Shown: positions 34,154 through 43,866 of the stretch, one piece after another
Layout: every line of letters begins with the position of its first letter
How positions within the stretch are numbered: the stretch's first letter is position 1
Origin: Pedobacter psychrophilus
GTDB lineage: Bacteria; Bacteroidota; Bacteroidia; Sphingobacteriales; Sphingobacteriaceae
DNA: 64,000 nucleotides
Assembly: GCF_001652725.1 (NCBI RefSeq)
Contig: NZ_LWHJ01000011.1
Coordinates: forward strand, 186,001-250,000
Direction: 5' to 3'
Made by a program: the position numbers and the translations under genes
The notes under the pieces: generated by a model
The model's database searches: none
Told to the model about the DNA's origin: nothing
Seen by the model: only the letters and a program-made list of their open reading frames with translations

Positions 34154-35566
34154 CTAATTAATATGATTTGCTAGTTCTAAATTTAAGTTTTTACCCAAAT
34201 TTACCATCAAATCTATTGCTTCTTTTCTATCGTTTTTAATTTCACCTTCTAAAATGGCTTCCCTAATCTGATTTTTTATCACCCCAATTTCTCTGCCAGC
34301 TTTTATATCAAAAGCTTTCATAATATCCTCGCCAGTAATTGGAGGTTGCCAGTTCCTAAGTTGGTCTCGTTCTTCAACATCTTTTATTTTTTGTTTAACG
34401 AGTTCGAAGTTAGACCGATATTTTGTCTTTTTATATTCGTTTTTTGTAGTAACATCTGCATTGCAAAGTTGCATCAAAGCATCAATATCTTCTCCAGCTT
34501 CAAAAAGTAAGCGCCTAACTGCAGAATCCGTAACCACATCTTGTGCTAAAACAATTGGGCGTAAATGTAGCAAAACTAGTTTTTGTACCAGTTTCATCTT
34601 TTCATTTAAAGGGAGTTTTAATTGTGCAAAAATCCTTGGAACCATTCGGGCTCCTTTATCTTCATGACCGTGAAATGTCCAGCCGTGGTTTTTTTCAAAC
34701 CTTTTTGTAGCAGGTTTTGCAATATCATGTAAAATAGCTGCCCAACGCAACCAAAGGTCATCTGTTGTTTTGCAAATGTTATCTAAAACCTCTAAAGTGT
34801 GGTAAAAATTATCTTTATGTCCTTTTCCATTGATGATATCCACACCATATAAATCGCACATTTGCGGAAAAACTTCTTTCAATAGGCCAGTATCAAACAA
34901 ATAATTAAACCCGATTGACGGAATAGGGGAGAGAATAATTTTATTCAATTCATCAGTAATACGTTCTTTAGAAACAATCCTAAGTCGAGTTTTATTTTTT
35001 TCGATGGCTTTTAACGCATCTTCAGAAATTTTAAAATCAAGTTGAGCAGCAAACCTAATTGCTCTCATCATCCTTAGAGGATCATCAGAAAAAGTTTCTT
35101 CTGGATTTAAAGGCGTGAGAAGAATTTTTTCTTGTAAATGTTGCACTCCATCAAAAGGATCAATTAATTCTCCAAACTTGTCATCAGAAAGGTGGATTGC
35201 CATCGCATTTACTGTAAAATCACGGCGTTTTTGGTCGTCTTCTAAAGTGCCATCTTCTACAATTGGTTTGCGGGAATCTATGCGATAAGATTCTTTTCTG
35301 GCACCTACAAATTCTACTTCTAAATCCTGGTATTTTAACATTGCTGTACCAAAACTTTTAAAAATATTTACTTGAACATTTAATTCTTTGGCTACTGCCG
35401 ATGCAAAATCAGGACCATTGCCCAAAACCACAATATCCACATCTTTTGATAGTCTGCTTAAGAAAATATCACGTACAAAACCACCAATCACAAAGCATTC
35501 TACGTTTAGTTGCGTAGCAACTTTTGATATAATTTTAAATACAGGATGTGAAAGTTGTTGTTTCAA
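34154..35566 (-). CDS. cca: CCA tRNA nucleotidyltransferase with HD domain
   Basis: A 470-residue class II nucleotidyltransferase. GGFVRDIFLSRLSKDVDIVVLG contains the metal-binding DxD, and RRDFTVNAMA and DPLRMMRAIRFA follow. A C-terminal HD domain (ILHDIAKPATK, FHGHEDKGA) could act as a phosphohydrolase. The enzyme adds or repairs the 3' CCA of tRNAs. It lies 70 bp after sua5. Confidence 0.92.
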   Translation of the reverse strand: MKQQLSHPVFKIISKVATQLNVECFVIGGFVRDIFLSRLSKDVDIVVLGNGPDFASAVAKELNVQVNIFKSFGTAMLKYQDLEVEFVGARKESYRIDSRKPIVEDGTLEDDQKRRDFTVNAMAIHLSDDKFGELIDPFDGVQHLQEKILLTPLNPEETFSDDPLRMMRAIRFAAQLDFKISEDALKAIEKNKTRLRIVSKERITDELNKIILSPIPSIGFNYLFDTGLLKEVFPQMCDLYGVDIINGKGHKDNFYHTLEVLDNICKTTDDLWLRWAAILHDIAKPATKRFEKNHGWTFHGHEDKGARMVPRIFAQLKLPLNEKMKLVQKLVLLHLRPIVLAQDVVTDSAVRRLLFEAGEDIDALMQLCNADVTTKNEYKKTKYRSNFELVKQKIKDVEERDQLRNWQPPITGEDIMKAFDIKAGREIGVIKNQIREAILEGEIKNDRKEAIDLMVNLGKNLNLELANHIN

Positions 35567-35636
35567 TATTGATAATTATTTCTTTTTTTCAAAGATAACA
35601 ATATACATCGTGGTTTAAATTTCGGATAAGATTCAA

Positions 35637-36203
35637 TTATTTCCTAATAAAAGCAAATTGTCCGCCAGCACCTAATTTAATAATGGTTGAGGATTGTTTT
35701 TCTTCTAGGTTTTCTTGTTCTAAATCCACCACGTAATCAACTCCGTCAATAATCTCTTCAGATATTTTAGAAAAATTTGCGGGAGTAGGCTCTCCGCTTA
35801 TATTTGCTGAGGTGGAGACAATGGGTTTACGAAAACGTTGAATCAGTTGCTGACAAAAATCATGTTTAGGAATGCGTATGGCGATACTTCCGTCATCATT
35901 GATTAAATTTTGAGCAAGATTTTTTGCGCCATCATAAATAATGGTTAAAGGCTTTTCAGTGTATTCAATTAAATCATAAGCTACATCTGGGATTTCTGAA
36001 ACATAGCTTTGTAACTTATTTTCTGTATCAATAAGGATGATTAAGCTTTTACTATCTTCTCGATTTTTTAAAGCGAAAATTTTTGCAACAGCTTCTTCAT
36101 TTGTAGCATCACAACCCAAACCCCAAACAGTATCAGTAGGATAGAGAATGATTCCTCCATTTTTTAAAACTTCTAAAGCTTTGTTTATTTCTTCTTTTAT
36201 CAT
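35637..36203 (-). CDS. L-threonylcarbamoyladenylate synthase (Sua5/YciO/YrdC family)
   Basis: A 188-residue protein with the YrdC fold: GGIILYPTDTVWGLGCDATNEEAV, KNREDSKSLIIL, SIAIRIPKHDF and PIVSTSANISGEPTP. It forms the intermediate for t6A37 in ANN-decoding tRNAs. It is the short form without the Sua5 C-terminal domain. It is 18 bp downstream of the ABC exporter gene on the same strand. Confidence 0.9.
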   Translation of the reverse strand: MIKEEINKALEVLKNGGIILYPTDTVWGLGCDATNEEAVAKIFALKNREDSKSLIILIDTENKLQSYVSEIPDVAYDLIEYTEKPLTIIYDGAKNLAQNLINDDGSIAIRIPKHDFCQQLIQRFRKPIVSTSANISGEPTPANFSKISEEIIDGVDYVVDLEQENLEEKQSSTIIKLGAGGQFAFIRK

Positions 36204-36221
36204 TTATGGATGTGTGCAAAA

Positions 36222-38045
36222 TTAAACCTCAAACTGCAAAGCACTCAAATGCTTATATAAACCCTCTGGATTTTGTAAAAGCTCTTTATGATTACCTTTT
36301 TCCACAATTTTCCCTTTATCTAAAACGATAATTTGGTCGGCTTCTCTTATGGTTGATAAACGGTGTGCGATGATAATAGAAGTTCTATCTTTCATCAAAA
36401 CCTCTAACGCTTCTTGTACCAATCTTTCAGATTCTGAATCTAATGAAGAAGTTGCTTCATCTAAAATTAAAATAGCTGGATTTTTCAATAATGCCCTTGC
36501 AATAGCAATTCTTTGTCTTTGTCCGCCTGATAATTTAACACCTCTTTCGCCAACCACAGTTTCGTAACCTTCTGGGAAACCAGTAATAAATAAATGGGCA
36601 TTTGCTTTTTTTGCGGCTTCGGCAATTTCTTCATCGCTTGCCGTAAGTTTGCCATAGGCGATGTTTTCATTAATCGTTCCACCAAATAAAATGACATCTT
36701 GAGGAACAATTGCAACCTGATTTCTTATATCAGTTAAAGCAAAATCTTTGAAAGGTTTTCCATCAAAAAGAATTTCTCCCCTTTGGGCATGATAAAAACC
36801 TAAAATTAAACTGGCAATAGTAGATTTTCCAGCTCCTGACGGACCAACAACTGCGACTTTTTCTCCAGCTTTAGCCTCAAAAGAAACACCATCCAAAACC
36901 ACAATATCTTTTCTGCTTGGGTAGCTAAAATGAATATTTTGAAAACTTAAATTACCATGGATAATATCTTTAATTTCATTGTCATTTGAATTGATTGAAA
37001 TAGGTTCGTTTTCTTCTTTTAAGATTTCTAAAACGCGTTCTGATGCGCCCAAAGCTTTTTGAACATTTGCATATAATTCAGGAAAACTTCCCATCGCTGC
37101 TCCTACAAAAACCGAGTAAAGCATATAAGCCAATAAATCGCCAACAGATAAACCACCTTGTTGCACCAAAATAGAGCCGTACCAAATCACTCCCATTATT
37201 GCCCCAAACAAACAAAATATAATAAATGATGCAAAACCACCACGATAATTAGAACCCCTAACCGCAATCTTAACAACTTCTCTTAAACTTTTATCATAAC
37301 GATTTGCTTCAAAAGATTCGTTTACGAAGGCTTTTACATTTGATATTCCTTGTAAAGTTTCTTCGACAATGGTATTGGATTCTGCTAATTTATCCTGAGC
37401 TTGTCGGGATATTTTCCTGATTGCCTTACCAAAGAAAACACCTGCAACTACGATAATAGGAAGGATTGATAAATTGAATAACGTCAATTTACCAGACACC
37501 ATTATCAATATAGAGATACCACCAATTAACAAAACTATTTGGCGAATCATCTCGGCTAAAGTGGTAGTTAAGGTGTCTTGTATTTGTGATAAATCTGCGG
37601 AAATCCTACTGTTTAATTCTCCAACTCTTCTATTTGCAAAAAAGTTCATGGGTAGCGTAATCATCCTAAAATAAGTATCTCTTCTAATATCTGCCAAAGC
37701 TTTTTCGGCAACTTCTACAAATAATCTTATCCTAAAAAAAGAAACAAATGCTTGTACAAATAATATGGCAAATGCTAAATATCCAATGGTATTTACAGAA
37801 TTTGGCATTCCATAATCAGGTTTAATACCTTGTGCCACATCCACCATTACTTTAATTAATGCAGGGAAAGCCAAGCCAGTTAAACTGGATAAAAGCAAGA
37901 AAACCATCCCTAAAGCAAATTTACCCTGATATGGTTTTAAGTATTTTAAAAGTTCTGATATTTTTTGGAGATTCTCCTTATTGATCTTCGATTTTGTAAA
38001 TTCTTCGCCCCGGGAAGAGCTGCTATTTAATCCGTTTCTAGCCAT
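36222..38045 (-). CDS. MsbA-like ABC exporter half-transporter
   Basis: A 607-residue protein fusing a six-helix membrane domain (about 45-330) to an ATPase. Walker A is GPSGAGKST, the signature is LSGGQRQR, Walker B is ILILDEATSSLD and the H-loop is IIAHRLS. It would act as a homodimer. The lipid/peptide exporter family is clear; the cargo is not. A serine-rich N-terminal tail of about 25 residues precedes the first helix. Confidence 0.9.
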   Translation of the reverse strand: MARNGLNSSSSRGEEFTKSKINKENLQKISELLKYLKPYQGKFALGMVFLLLSSLTGLAFPALIKVMVDVAQGIKPDYGMPNSVNTIGYLAFAILFVQAFVSFFRIRLFVEVAEKALADIRRDTYFRMITLPMNFFANRRVGELNSRISADLSQIQDTLTTTLAEMIRQIVLLIGGISILIMVSGKLTLFNLSILPIIVVAGVFFGKAIRKISRQAQDKLAESNTIVEETLQGISNVKAFVNESFEANRYDKSLREVVKIAVRGSNYRGGFASFIIFCLFGAIMGVIWYGSILVQQGGLSVGDLLAYMLYSVFVGAAMGSFPELYANVQKALGASERVLEILKEENEPISINSNDNEIKDIIHGNLSFQNIHFSYPSRKDIVVLDGVSFEAKAGEKVAVVGPSGAGKSTIASLILGFYHAQRGEILFDGKPFKDFALTDIRNQVAIVPQDVILFGGTINENIAYGKLTASDEEIAEAAKKANAHLFITGFPEGYETVVGERGVKLSGGQRQRIAIARALLKNPAILILDEATSSLDSESERLVQEALEVLMKDRTSIIIAHRLSTIREADQIIVLDKGKIVEKGNHKELLQNPEGLYKHLSALQFEV

Positions 38046-38108
38046 CTAAAATTTAATTTTAAGCAATAAAAATGCTTTAAGCGGGCAAATTAGTTATATA
38101 AAAAGCAG

Positions 38109-38624
38109 CTATGATTTTTTTGGTGAAATTTTACGGAATACAAACAGAGCAAAACTGATAATAGCCAAGCCTAAAGCATAAGAAACAATCTGAAAAAACT
38201 TTTTGCTTTTCTTGAATTCTAAATTATCTTTTACTAGTCTGTCGTTTTCTACTTGTAGTTTATTGATGGTTTTCATATAAGCTAAATTTTTATACTCATA
38301 ATCTTTACCTTGTGTTGCAACCTGTTCTTGCTGATATGTTTTATAGTCTAAAAGTGTTTTTGTTTCTCTTAAAATATCATTATCAGTTTTAATAATTTGT
38401 GTTAAAATATCCATGCTGCGCTGCATATCTTTTTTGGTTTTAAAACCAAAAATGCCAGTCCTTTCGCTCAGGCTATTATCAAATTGTCCAAATTTAGAAC
38501 TTCTGGCTTGCAACATTCCATTTATTTTATTTCGTTGCAAACTATAAGTTAGGCTATCTACATTTTGAAAGGCGTTTGCGAAAAAAGAACTCAATATAAA
38601 AATGCTCAATAAAATATACTTCAT
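38109..38624 (-). CDS. Exported coiled-coil protein with C-terminal anchor
   Basis: A 171-residue protein with a signal peptide (ending FANAFQ), a helical heptad-rich middle (about 60-135, rich in K, E, Q and L) and a hydrophobic segment near the C-terminus (VSYALGLAIISFALFVF) followed by basic residues. The layout suggests an inner-membrane-anchored periplasmic coiled coil. No family was recognised. It lies 10 bp after the monooxygenase-like gene and may share its transcript. Confidence 0.55.
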   Translation of the reverse strand: MKYILLSIFILSSFFANAFQNVDSLTYSLQRNKINGMLQARSSKFGQFDNSLSERTGIFGFKTKKDMQRSMDILTQIIKTDNDILRETKTLLDYKTYQQEQVATQGKDYEYKNLAYMKTINKLQVENDRLVKDNLEFKKSKKFFQIVSYALGLAIISFALFVFRKISPKKS

Positions 38625-38634
38625 TTTTTTTGTT

Positions 38635-38913
38635 TTAGGATAAACTCCAAGCTTCGGCTTTTTCTTTAAACAAAGGTTTAACCAGCTTCCAAGTATTAAT
38701 AAATAATTCTGATTTTCTGTAGTTCTCTAAATCATTTTCACTTTCCCAATGGCTAATAGTGAAAAATATTTCTGGTTTATCAATCTCCTGACGCAAGTCT
38801 ACTTTTAAACAACCTTGCATCTTTGCGATTTTAAGCTGTGCACTTTCAAAAATCGATTTAAAATTATCAATTTCAGATTCATTAAAGACCATTTTCACTA
38901 AACGTACAATCAT
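38635..38913 (-). CDS. Antibiotic biosynthesis monooxygenase (ABM) domain protein
   Basis: From ATG 38913 the protein has 92 residues; a TTG one codon earlier is possible. The start overlaps the preceding stop in TGATG. The ABM ferredoxin-like fold is seen in VRLVKMVF, QGCLKVDLRQEIDKPEIFFTISHWESENDLENYRKSELF. Members are small cofactor-free monooxygenases or heme-degrading enzymes; the substrate is unknown. It is co-translated with the SAM hydrolase-like gene. Confidence 0.8.
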   Translation of the reverse strand: MIVRLVKMVFNESEIDNFKSIFESAQLKIAKMQGCLKVDLRQEIDKPEIFFTISHWESENDLENYRKSELFINTWKLVKPLFKEKAEAWSLS

Positions 38914-39689
38914 CAATGAAATTCTATTCTTATCATATCGTTAGCTTTTAAACCTAATAAGCCACTGGCCTTTCCTTTATTAATGGCAATTTCTAAATGA
39001 TCAGAGATTCCGAATAAGCATAATTTTTCTCCTTCGGGCACTTCATCATAGTGCCAGCTCAATTGAGTAATAAATTCACTCCTTTTAAAGTGGAGCGTAA
39101 ATTTGCGGCCGTTTTGTACTTTGGTAAATAAATCTTTTGTAACATTAGTGACTACGTTTTCAAAAGAATCAATAAAAATAACACATCCCTTAATCAGATC
39201 TTTTTCTATTACCGGATTAAAATTCATCCGATGTTCAATTTCAAAGGTTGAATCGCCAATTTCTTTTAATTCGCCACCTGAAGCTAAATGACAAGCGGCC
39301 TTTACAAAAATATCAGCCAAAGGAAAATGTAAAAACTTTAAGCTTTGTAAAATATTCAATTCCACAATTTCTTGCGGATTTTCATCAAAAATCAATGAAA
39401 ATATACCATTATCAGAACCTACAAAATAATGGTCACGATATTTTACGGCTAAATATTTATTTGAAGCACTATAAACGGTATCAATACCTATTAAATGAAC
39501 GGTATATTTAGGAAAGTAATAAAAACTATTTTTTAAAAGAAAGGCAGCTTTAGAAATATTAAAAGCTTCAATTTCATGGGTGATGTCAATAATATTTACG
39601 CTAGGTAAAGTATTTAAGATACTTCCCTTTAATGCCGCTTGATAGAAATCTTTGTAACCTAGGTCGGTTGTTAAAGTAATAATTGCCAT
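38913..39689 (-). CDS. SAM hydroxide adenosyltransferase (DUF62 family)
   Basis: A 258-residue protein of the fluorinase/chlorinase-like family. TLTTDLGYKDFY, IIDITHEI, HLIGIDTVYSASNKYLAVK and VGSDNGIF mark the SAM-binding N-terminal domain, and the C-terminal beta-barrel includes ENVVTNVT. The widespread members hydrolyse SAM to adenosine and methionine using water or hydroxide, the most likely reaction here. The residues that select halide could not be judged. It is divergent from phoH across 101 bp. Confidence 0.87.
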   Translation of the reverse strand: MAIITLTTDLGYKDFYQAALKGSILNTLPSVNIIDITHEIEAFNISKAAFLLKNSFYYFPKYTVHLIGIDTVYSASNKYLAVKYRDHYFVGSDNGIFSLIFDENPQEIVELNILQSLKFLHFPLADIFVKAACHLASGGELKEIGDSTFEIEHRMNFNPVIEKDLIKGCVIFIDSFENVVTNVTKDLFTKVQNGRKFTLHFKRSEFITQLSWHYDEVPEGEKLCLFGISDHLEIAINKGKASGLLGLKANDMIRIEFH

Positions 39690-39790
39690 TAATATTGTAA
39701 ATATTTATTCTTAATCTTGTATCACAAGATTAATGCTACAAATATTAAATTTTTAATTTACATTCATATCAGAAACATAAAATCTCTAAC

Positions 39791-40759
39791 TTGAACGAAC
39801 TATTAATTACTTTAGAATCTGTTAACCCAGTAGTGCTTTGGGGGCCAAATAACGAGTTTTACGACATTATAAAACGATCTTTTCCGAAACTTAAAATTGT
39901 TACTCGTGGCAATGAAGTAAAAGCTTTAGGAGATGAAACAGAACTCAACAATTTCAATGAAAAGCTTAACGCGATAATTTCTCACCTAGATAAATATCAA
40001 AATTTATCAACAGGAGATATTGATAGCATATTAGGAACTGATAGTTCTGCTAGAATAGCTGCCAACGCCAAAGAAGGAGAAGAATCACAGGGATCTTCTG
40101 AAGTGATTGTTTTTGGTCCTAATGGGATAATGGTAAAAGCTAGAACTGTTAACCAACGTAAGATGGTAACAAGCATTATTAAAAACGATGTGCTATTTGC
40201 TATCGGCCCTGCCGGAACAGGAAAAACCTATACTGCTGTTGCTTTAGCGGTAAGGGCGTTAAAGAATAAAGAAATCAAACGTATTGTATTAACCCGTCCA
40301 GCTGTGGAGGCAGGAGAAAATTTAGGTTTTTTACCAGGTGATTTAAAAGAAAAAATTGATCCCTATTTACGTCCGCTTTATGATGCTTTGGACGATATGA
40401 TTCCGCCTGATAAGTTGAGGACTTTTTTGGAGAATAGAACCATTGAGATTGCGCCTTTAGCATTTATGCGTGGTAGAACATTAGATAATTGTTTTGTGAT
40501 CTTAGATGAAGCGCAAAATGCTACTGATATGCAGCTCAAAATGTTTTTAACAAGGATGGGACCATCAGCTAAATTTATAGTTACTGGTGATGTTACTCAA
40601 ATTGATTTACCAAAAAAACAACAATCTGGTTTACATAATGCCCTGAGAATTTTAGAGGGAATTAAAGGTATTGATGTGATTTATCTAAGCGGTAAAGATG
40701 TAGTGCGTCATAAATTGGTAGTTAAGATTTTAGAAGCTTACGGAGATATTCAAGAGTAG
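39791..40759 (+). CDS. PhoH-like ATPase
   Basis: A 322-residue P-loop ATPase from TTG 39791. Walker A is GPAGTGKT (139-146) and Walker B is FVILDEAQNA, followed by TGDVTQIDLP. PhoH/PhoL proteins are RNA-associated ATPases linked to ribosome maturation and stress. The N-terminal 120 residues hold a KH-like region. It is a single gene followed by an inverted-repeat region before purC. Confidence 0.92.
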   Translation: MNELLITLESVNPVVLWGPNNEFYDIIKRSFPKLKIVTRGNEVKALGDETELNNFNEKLNAIISHLDKYQNLSTGDIDSILGTDSSARIAANAKEGEESQGSSEVIVFGPNGIMVKARTVNQRKMVTSIIKNDVLFAIGPAGTGKTYTAVALAVRALKNKEIKRIVLTRPAVEAGENLGFLPGDLKEKIDPYLRPLYDALDDMIPPDKLRTFLENRTIEIAPLAFMRGRTLDNCFVILDEAQNATDMQLKMFLTRMGPSAKFIVTGDVTQIDLPKKQQSGLHNALRILEGIKGIDVIYLSGKDVVRHKLVVKILEAYGDIQE

Positions 40760-40763
40760 TTAG

Positions 40764-40933
40764 AATTGAGACGCTAGATATGAGAATAGAGACTCACTTG
40801 CAAAATGTATTAATAAAAAATATAAACAATCACAAGTTGACTTATACAAAACAAAAATTGTAATAATGATAGGAGAATCAATTTAAAAACTCTTAATAGT
40901 TTTCAATACTCAAATCTCATTACGTATATCTAA
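40764..40933. repeat. Degenerate inverted repeat upstream of purC
   Basis: The left arm (40764-40795, GAGACGCTAGATATGAGAAT type) and the right arm (40902-40933, CTCAAATCTCATTACGTATA type) are imperfect inverted repeats. The right arm ends five bases before the purC start codon. A similar pair lies before yebC. About 100 bp between the arms show nothing else. Confidence 0.45.
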
Positions 40934-40938
40934 AAAGA

Positions 40939-41883
40939 ATGCAAGCAATAAAAGAAACAAATTACAAATTTCCAAACCAAACCAATTTTTACAAAGGAAA
41001 GGTTAGGGATGTTTACACAATACAAAATAAGTATTTGGTGATGGTAGTTAGTGACCGTATTTCGGCATTTGATGTGGTGTTGCCAGAACCAATTCCCTAT
41101 AAAGGTCAGGTGTTGAATCAGATTGCTGCAATATCCTTAGAAGCAACCAAAGATATTGTCCCAAATTGGGTAATTAATGTTCCTGATCCTAGCGTAACTA
41201 TCGGTAGAATTTGTGAACCATTTAAAGTAGAAATGGTAATTAGAGGATATTTAGCAGGGCATGCAGCCAGAGAATATGCTTTAGGAAAGCGAGAAGTTTG
41301 TGGTGTTAAATTGCCAGAAGGTTTAAAGGAAAATGATAAATTACCAGAACCTATTATTACCCCAACAACAAAAGCATCTGTTGGGCATGATGAGGACATA
41401 TCTAGAGAAGATATATTAGCAAGGGGAATTGTGAGTGAAGAAGATTACCTACAATTAGAAAAATACACCAAAGCTTTAAACCAAAGAGGAACTGAGATTG
41501 CGGCAGAAAGAGATTTAATTTTAGTAGATACAAAGTATGAATTTGGCAAAGCCGATGGAAAAATCTATTTGATAGATGAGATTCATACACCAGATTCTTC
41601 CCGTTATTTTTATAAAAACGGATACGAAGAATTGCAACAAAAAGGAGAGCCTCAAAAGCAACTTTCAAAAGAGTTTGTTAGGAAATGGTTAATAGAAAAT
41701 GGTTTTCAAGGAAAAGATGGGCAACAAGTACCTTTAATGGATAAGGAGAAGGTTAAATCTATTTCTGATAGATATATTGAGCTGTTTGAGAAGATTACAG
41801 GGAAATCTTTCGTGAAAGAAAACCATGAAAATATTTATAACAGAGTAGAAAATAACGTTTTAACAGCATTAAAAATGCTTTAA
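40939..41883 (+). CDS. purC: Phosphoribosylaminoimidazole-succinocarboxamide synthase
   Basis: A 314-residue SAICAR synthetase for purine synthesis. YKGKVRDVY is the ATP-binding N-terminus, [19 protein letters not shown] and GHDEDISRE follow, and [11 protein letters not shown] is the conserved metal/substrate motif. It is a long form, as common in Bacteroidota and eukaryotes. STAS and RNase Z genes follow with short gaps. Confidence 0.95.
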   Translation: MQAIKETNYKFPNQTNFYKGKVRDVYTIQNKYLVMVVSDRISAFDVVLPEPIPYKGQVLNQIAAISLEATKDIVPNWVINVPDPSVTIGRICEPFKVEMVIRGYLAGHAAREYALGKREVCGVKLPEGLKENDKLPEPIITPTTKASVGHDEDISREDILARGIVSEEDYLQLEKYTKALNQRGTEIAAERDLILVDTKYEFGKADGKIYLIDEIHTPDSSRYFYKNGYEELQQKGEPQKQLSKEFVRKWLIENGFQGKDGQQVPLMDKEKVKSISDRYIELFEKITGKSFVKENHENIYNRVENNVLTALKML

Positions 41884-41938
41884 ACTTTTCAGTTTTATTT
41901 TACAAGAAAATAATTAACTTAGACAGCTTACTAAGATT

Positions 41939-42316
41939 ATGAAATTTACAATAGATAAACACGAAAAATACATTTTAATTAAACTGAACGAAGGCAAATT
42001 AAACTCCCTAGTTTCGCCACAATTAAAATCAGAATTAATCTTGACTAATACCGAAGGACAAAGAAATATTATCTTAGATATGTCTAATGTAAAATATGCT
42101 GATTCTAGCGGTTTAAGTAGTTTATTAGTTGGACATAGATTATGTAAAAATTCTGACGGTGTGTTCATATTAACAGGTATTAATGAAGCCGTATCAAGAT
42201 TAATCAATATTTCTCAGCTAGATAATGTGATTACCATTGTACCTAAAGTAGAAGAAGCTATTGATTTAATTTTTATGGAAGAAGTTGAAAAACAATTGAA
42301 AAAGGAGATGAAGTAA
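41939..42316 (+). CDS. STAS-domain anti-anti-sigma factor-like protein
   Basis: A 125-residue STAS domain. The switch motif YADSSGLSSLL has the phosphorylatable serine at S56 or S57. MDGxVD-type residues of B. subtilis SpoIIAA are not fully conserved. No RsbW-like kinase gene is nearby. It lies 55 bp after purC and 35 bp before the RNase Z gene. A signalling role is inferred from the domain. Confidence 0.85.
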   Translation: MKFTIDKHEKYILIKLNEGKLNSLVSPQLKSELILTNTEGQRNIILDMSNVKYADSSGLSSLLVGHRLCKNSDGVFILTGINEAVSRLINISQLDNVITIVPKVEEAIDLIFMEEVEKQLKKEMK

Positions 42317-42351
42317 GTTTATTTCCTTTCATTTAAACCCCAAATCCGAAG

Positions 42352-43263
42352 ATGAAATTTGAAATCACGATTTTGGGCAGTAGTTCGGCAACACCAATTT
42401 TTCATAGAAACCCAACCTCCCAAATACTTAATGTAAACGAAAAACTTTTGATGATTGATTGCGGAGAAGGCACTCAGCAACAAATGCTACGATTCGGAAT
42501 TAAGTACCATAAAATAGATTATATTTTTATTAGCCATTTACATGGCGATCATTATTTTGGTTTAGTAGGCCTGATTTCTTCTATGCATTTAAACGGACGT
42601 AAAAAGCCGCTTTATCTTTTTGCACCTCCGCAAATTCAAGAAATTTTAGAACTTCAATTTAAACATTCGGCTACGGTTATTAAATTCCCAATAGAATATT
42701 ATCCTATCCAAAATGATAAAGCGGAAACTATTTTAGAAACCAATGATGTAAGTGTAGAGACTATCATTTTAAACCATAGAATTCCAACTACAGGGTTTTT
42801 ATTTAAAGAAAAGCAAAGGTTAAGAAGGATAAATAAAGAGGTTGTAGAAAAACTCAACATTCCTGAAGAATATTATGCCCTAATAAAAAAAGGGATAGAT
42901 TTTAAAGATGAACTAGGTAATATTCATAAGGCTATTGATTTAACCACTGAAGCAGATGCACCTAAAAGTTATGCTTATTGTTCTGATACTGTTGCAGATG
43001 GTTCATACCTTAAGCAATTAGAAGAAGTAGATTTGCTTTATCACGAGACCACATTTATGCATGATATGGTAGATAGGGCGAAGGAAACCTTTCATACTAC
43101 TTCTGTAGAGGCAGCTATCATTGCTAAAAATTGTGTAGTTAAAAAATTAATGATTGGCCATTTTTCTGCCAGATATAGAGACTTATCTCCATTGTTAATG
43201 GAGGCAAAAGAGATATTTCCAGAAACTTATTTAGCCATAGAAGGTGAAACTTTTATGATTTAA
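42352..43263 (+). CDS. rnz: Ribonuclease Z
   Basis: A 303-residue metallo-beta-lactamase-fold endonuclease processing tRNA 3' ends. The zinc motif HLHGDH has H62, H64, D66 and H67. YCSDTV, the flexible-arm region and the C-terminal IGHFSARYRD are characteristic. Its 3' end overlaps the convergent DUF3817 gene by 11 bases. Confidence 0.94.
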   Translation: MKFEITILGSSSATPIFHRNPTSQILNVNEKLLMIDCGEGTQQQMLRFGIKYHKIDYIFISHLHGDHYFGLVGLISSMHLNGRKKPLYLFAPPQIQEILELQFKHSATVIKFPIEYYPIQNDKAETILETNDVSVETIILNHRIPTTGFLFKEKQRLRRINKEVVEKLNIPEEYYALIKKGIDFKDELGNIHKAIDLTTEADAPKSYAYCSDTVADGSYLKQLEEVDLLYHETTFMHDMVDRAKETFHTTSVEAAIIAKNCVVKKLMIGHFSARYRDLSPLLMEAKEIFPETYLAIEGETFMI

Positions 43264-43576
43264 TTTCTTTTTCAGGAACTGTTCTATTAAAAATTTTATA
43301 ATCAGCATAAAAAGTTCCAAAAGGCAAAAGAGAAGCAATAAAAGCCCAAAACATGATAATTAAGCTCCACTTTTTTATATAAGAAACTTGCAAAACTAAA
43401 ATTACATAGGTTACAAAAAGCACACCATGAGCCATACCAACAACATAGTTAGGTAATGGCATCAAAAATCGATATTTCAAGCCCATTGTAAATCCTAAAA
43501 GTAAAAAGGAGCAGCCTTCTAAAAAACCTATAATTCTCAATCTACCTAAAGGCGATTTTATTAAATCTTTAATCAT
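43253..43576 (-). CDS. DUF3817 integral membrane protein
   Basis: A 107-residue membrane protein with three hydrophobic segments. LGRLRIIGFLEGCSFLLLGFTMGLKY and YVVGMAHGVLFVTYVILVL match DUF3817. The conserved EG and GMAHG positions lie at the membrane edges. The function is unknown. It is a single gene. Confidence 0.87.
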   Translation of the reverse strand: MIKDLIKSPLGRLRIIGFLEGCSFLLLGFTMGLKYRFLMPLPNYVVGMAHGVLFVTYVILVLQVSYIKKWSLIIMFWAFIASLLPFGTFYADYKIFNRTVPEKEIKS

Positions 43577-43665
43577 GTTAAATAAGAAAATTCAAAAATA
43601 GTATCCCAGATTAAGAAATTTGTCAGAGATTTCTAGGAATAAAAATTAGCTGCTTGATAAAGGAT

Positions 43666-43863
43666 TTAATCTTCAATAATTTCTTGTACCCTTCCAACTT
43701 GTCCATCATCTAACATCACTTTTATACCTCTATGATGTTTTGGTGCGCTTGTTAAGATACGTTTCACAATTCCTTCTGTTAATTCACCGCTTCTTTGGTC
43801 TTTTTTTAAAACGATGTTAACCAGCATCCCGGGTTTAATATCTGCTCTTACAGTTCCATCCAT
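43666..43863 (-). CDS. YwbE family protein
   Basis: A 65-residue protein recognised by IKPGMLVNIVLKKDQRSGELTEGIVKRILT and HHRGIKVMLDDGQVGRVQEI. YwbE proteins form a small beta-barrel and their function is unknown. It follows the APC permease by three bases, so it is probably the last gene of the MscS-permease-YwbE unit. Confidence 0.9.
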   Translation of the reverse strand: MDGTVRADIKPGMLVNIVLKKDQRSGELTEGIVKRILTSAPKHHRGIKVMLDDGQVGRVQEIIED

Positions 43864-43866
43864 TTT

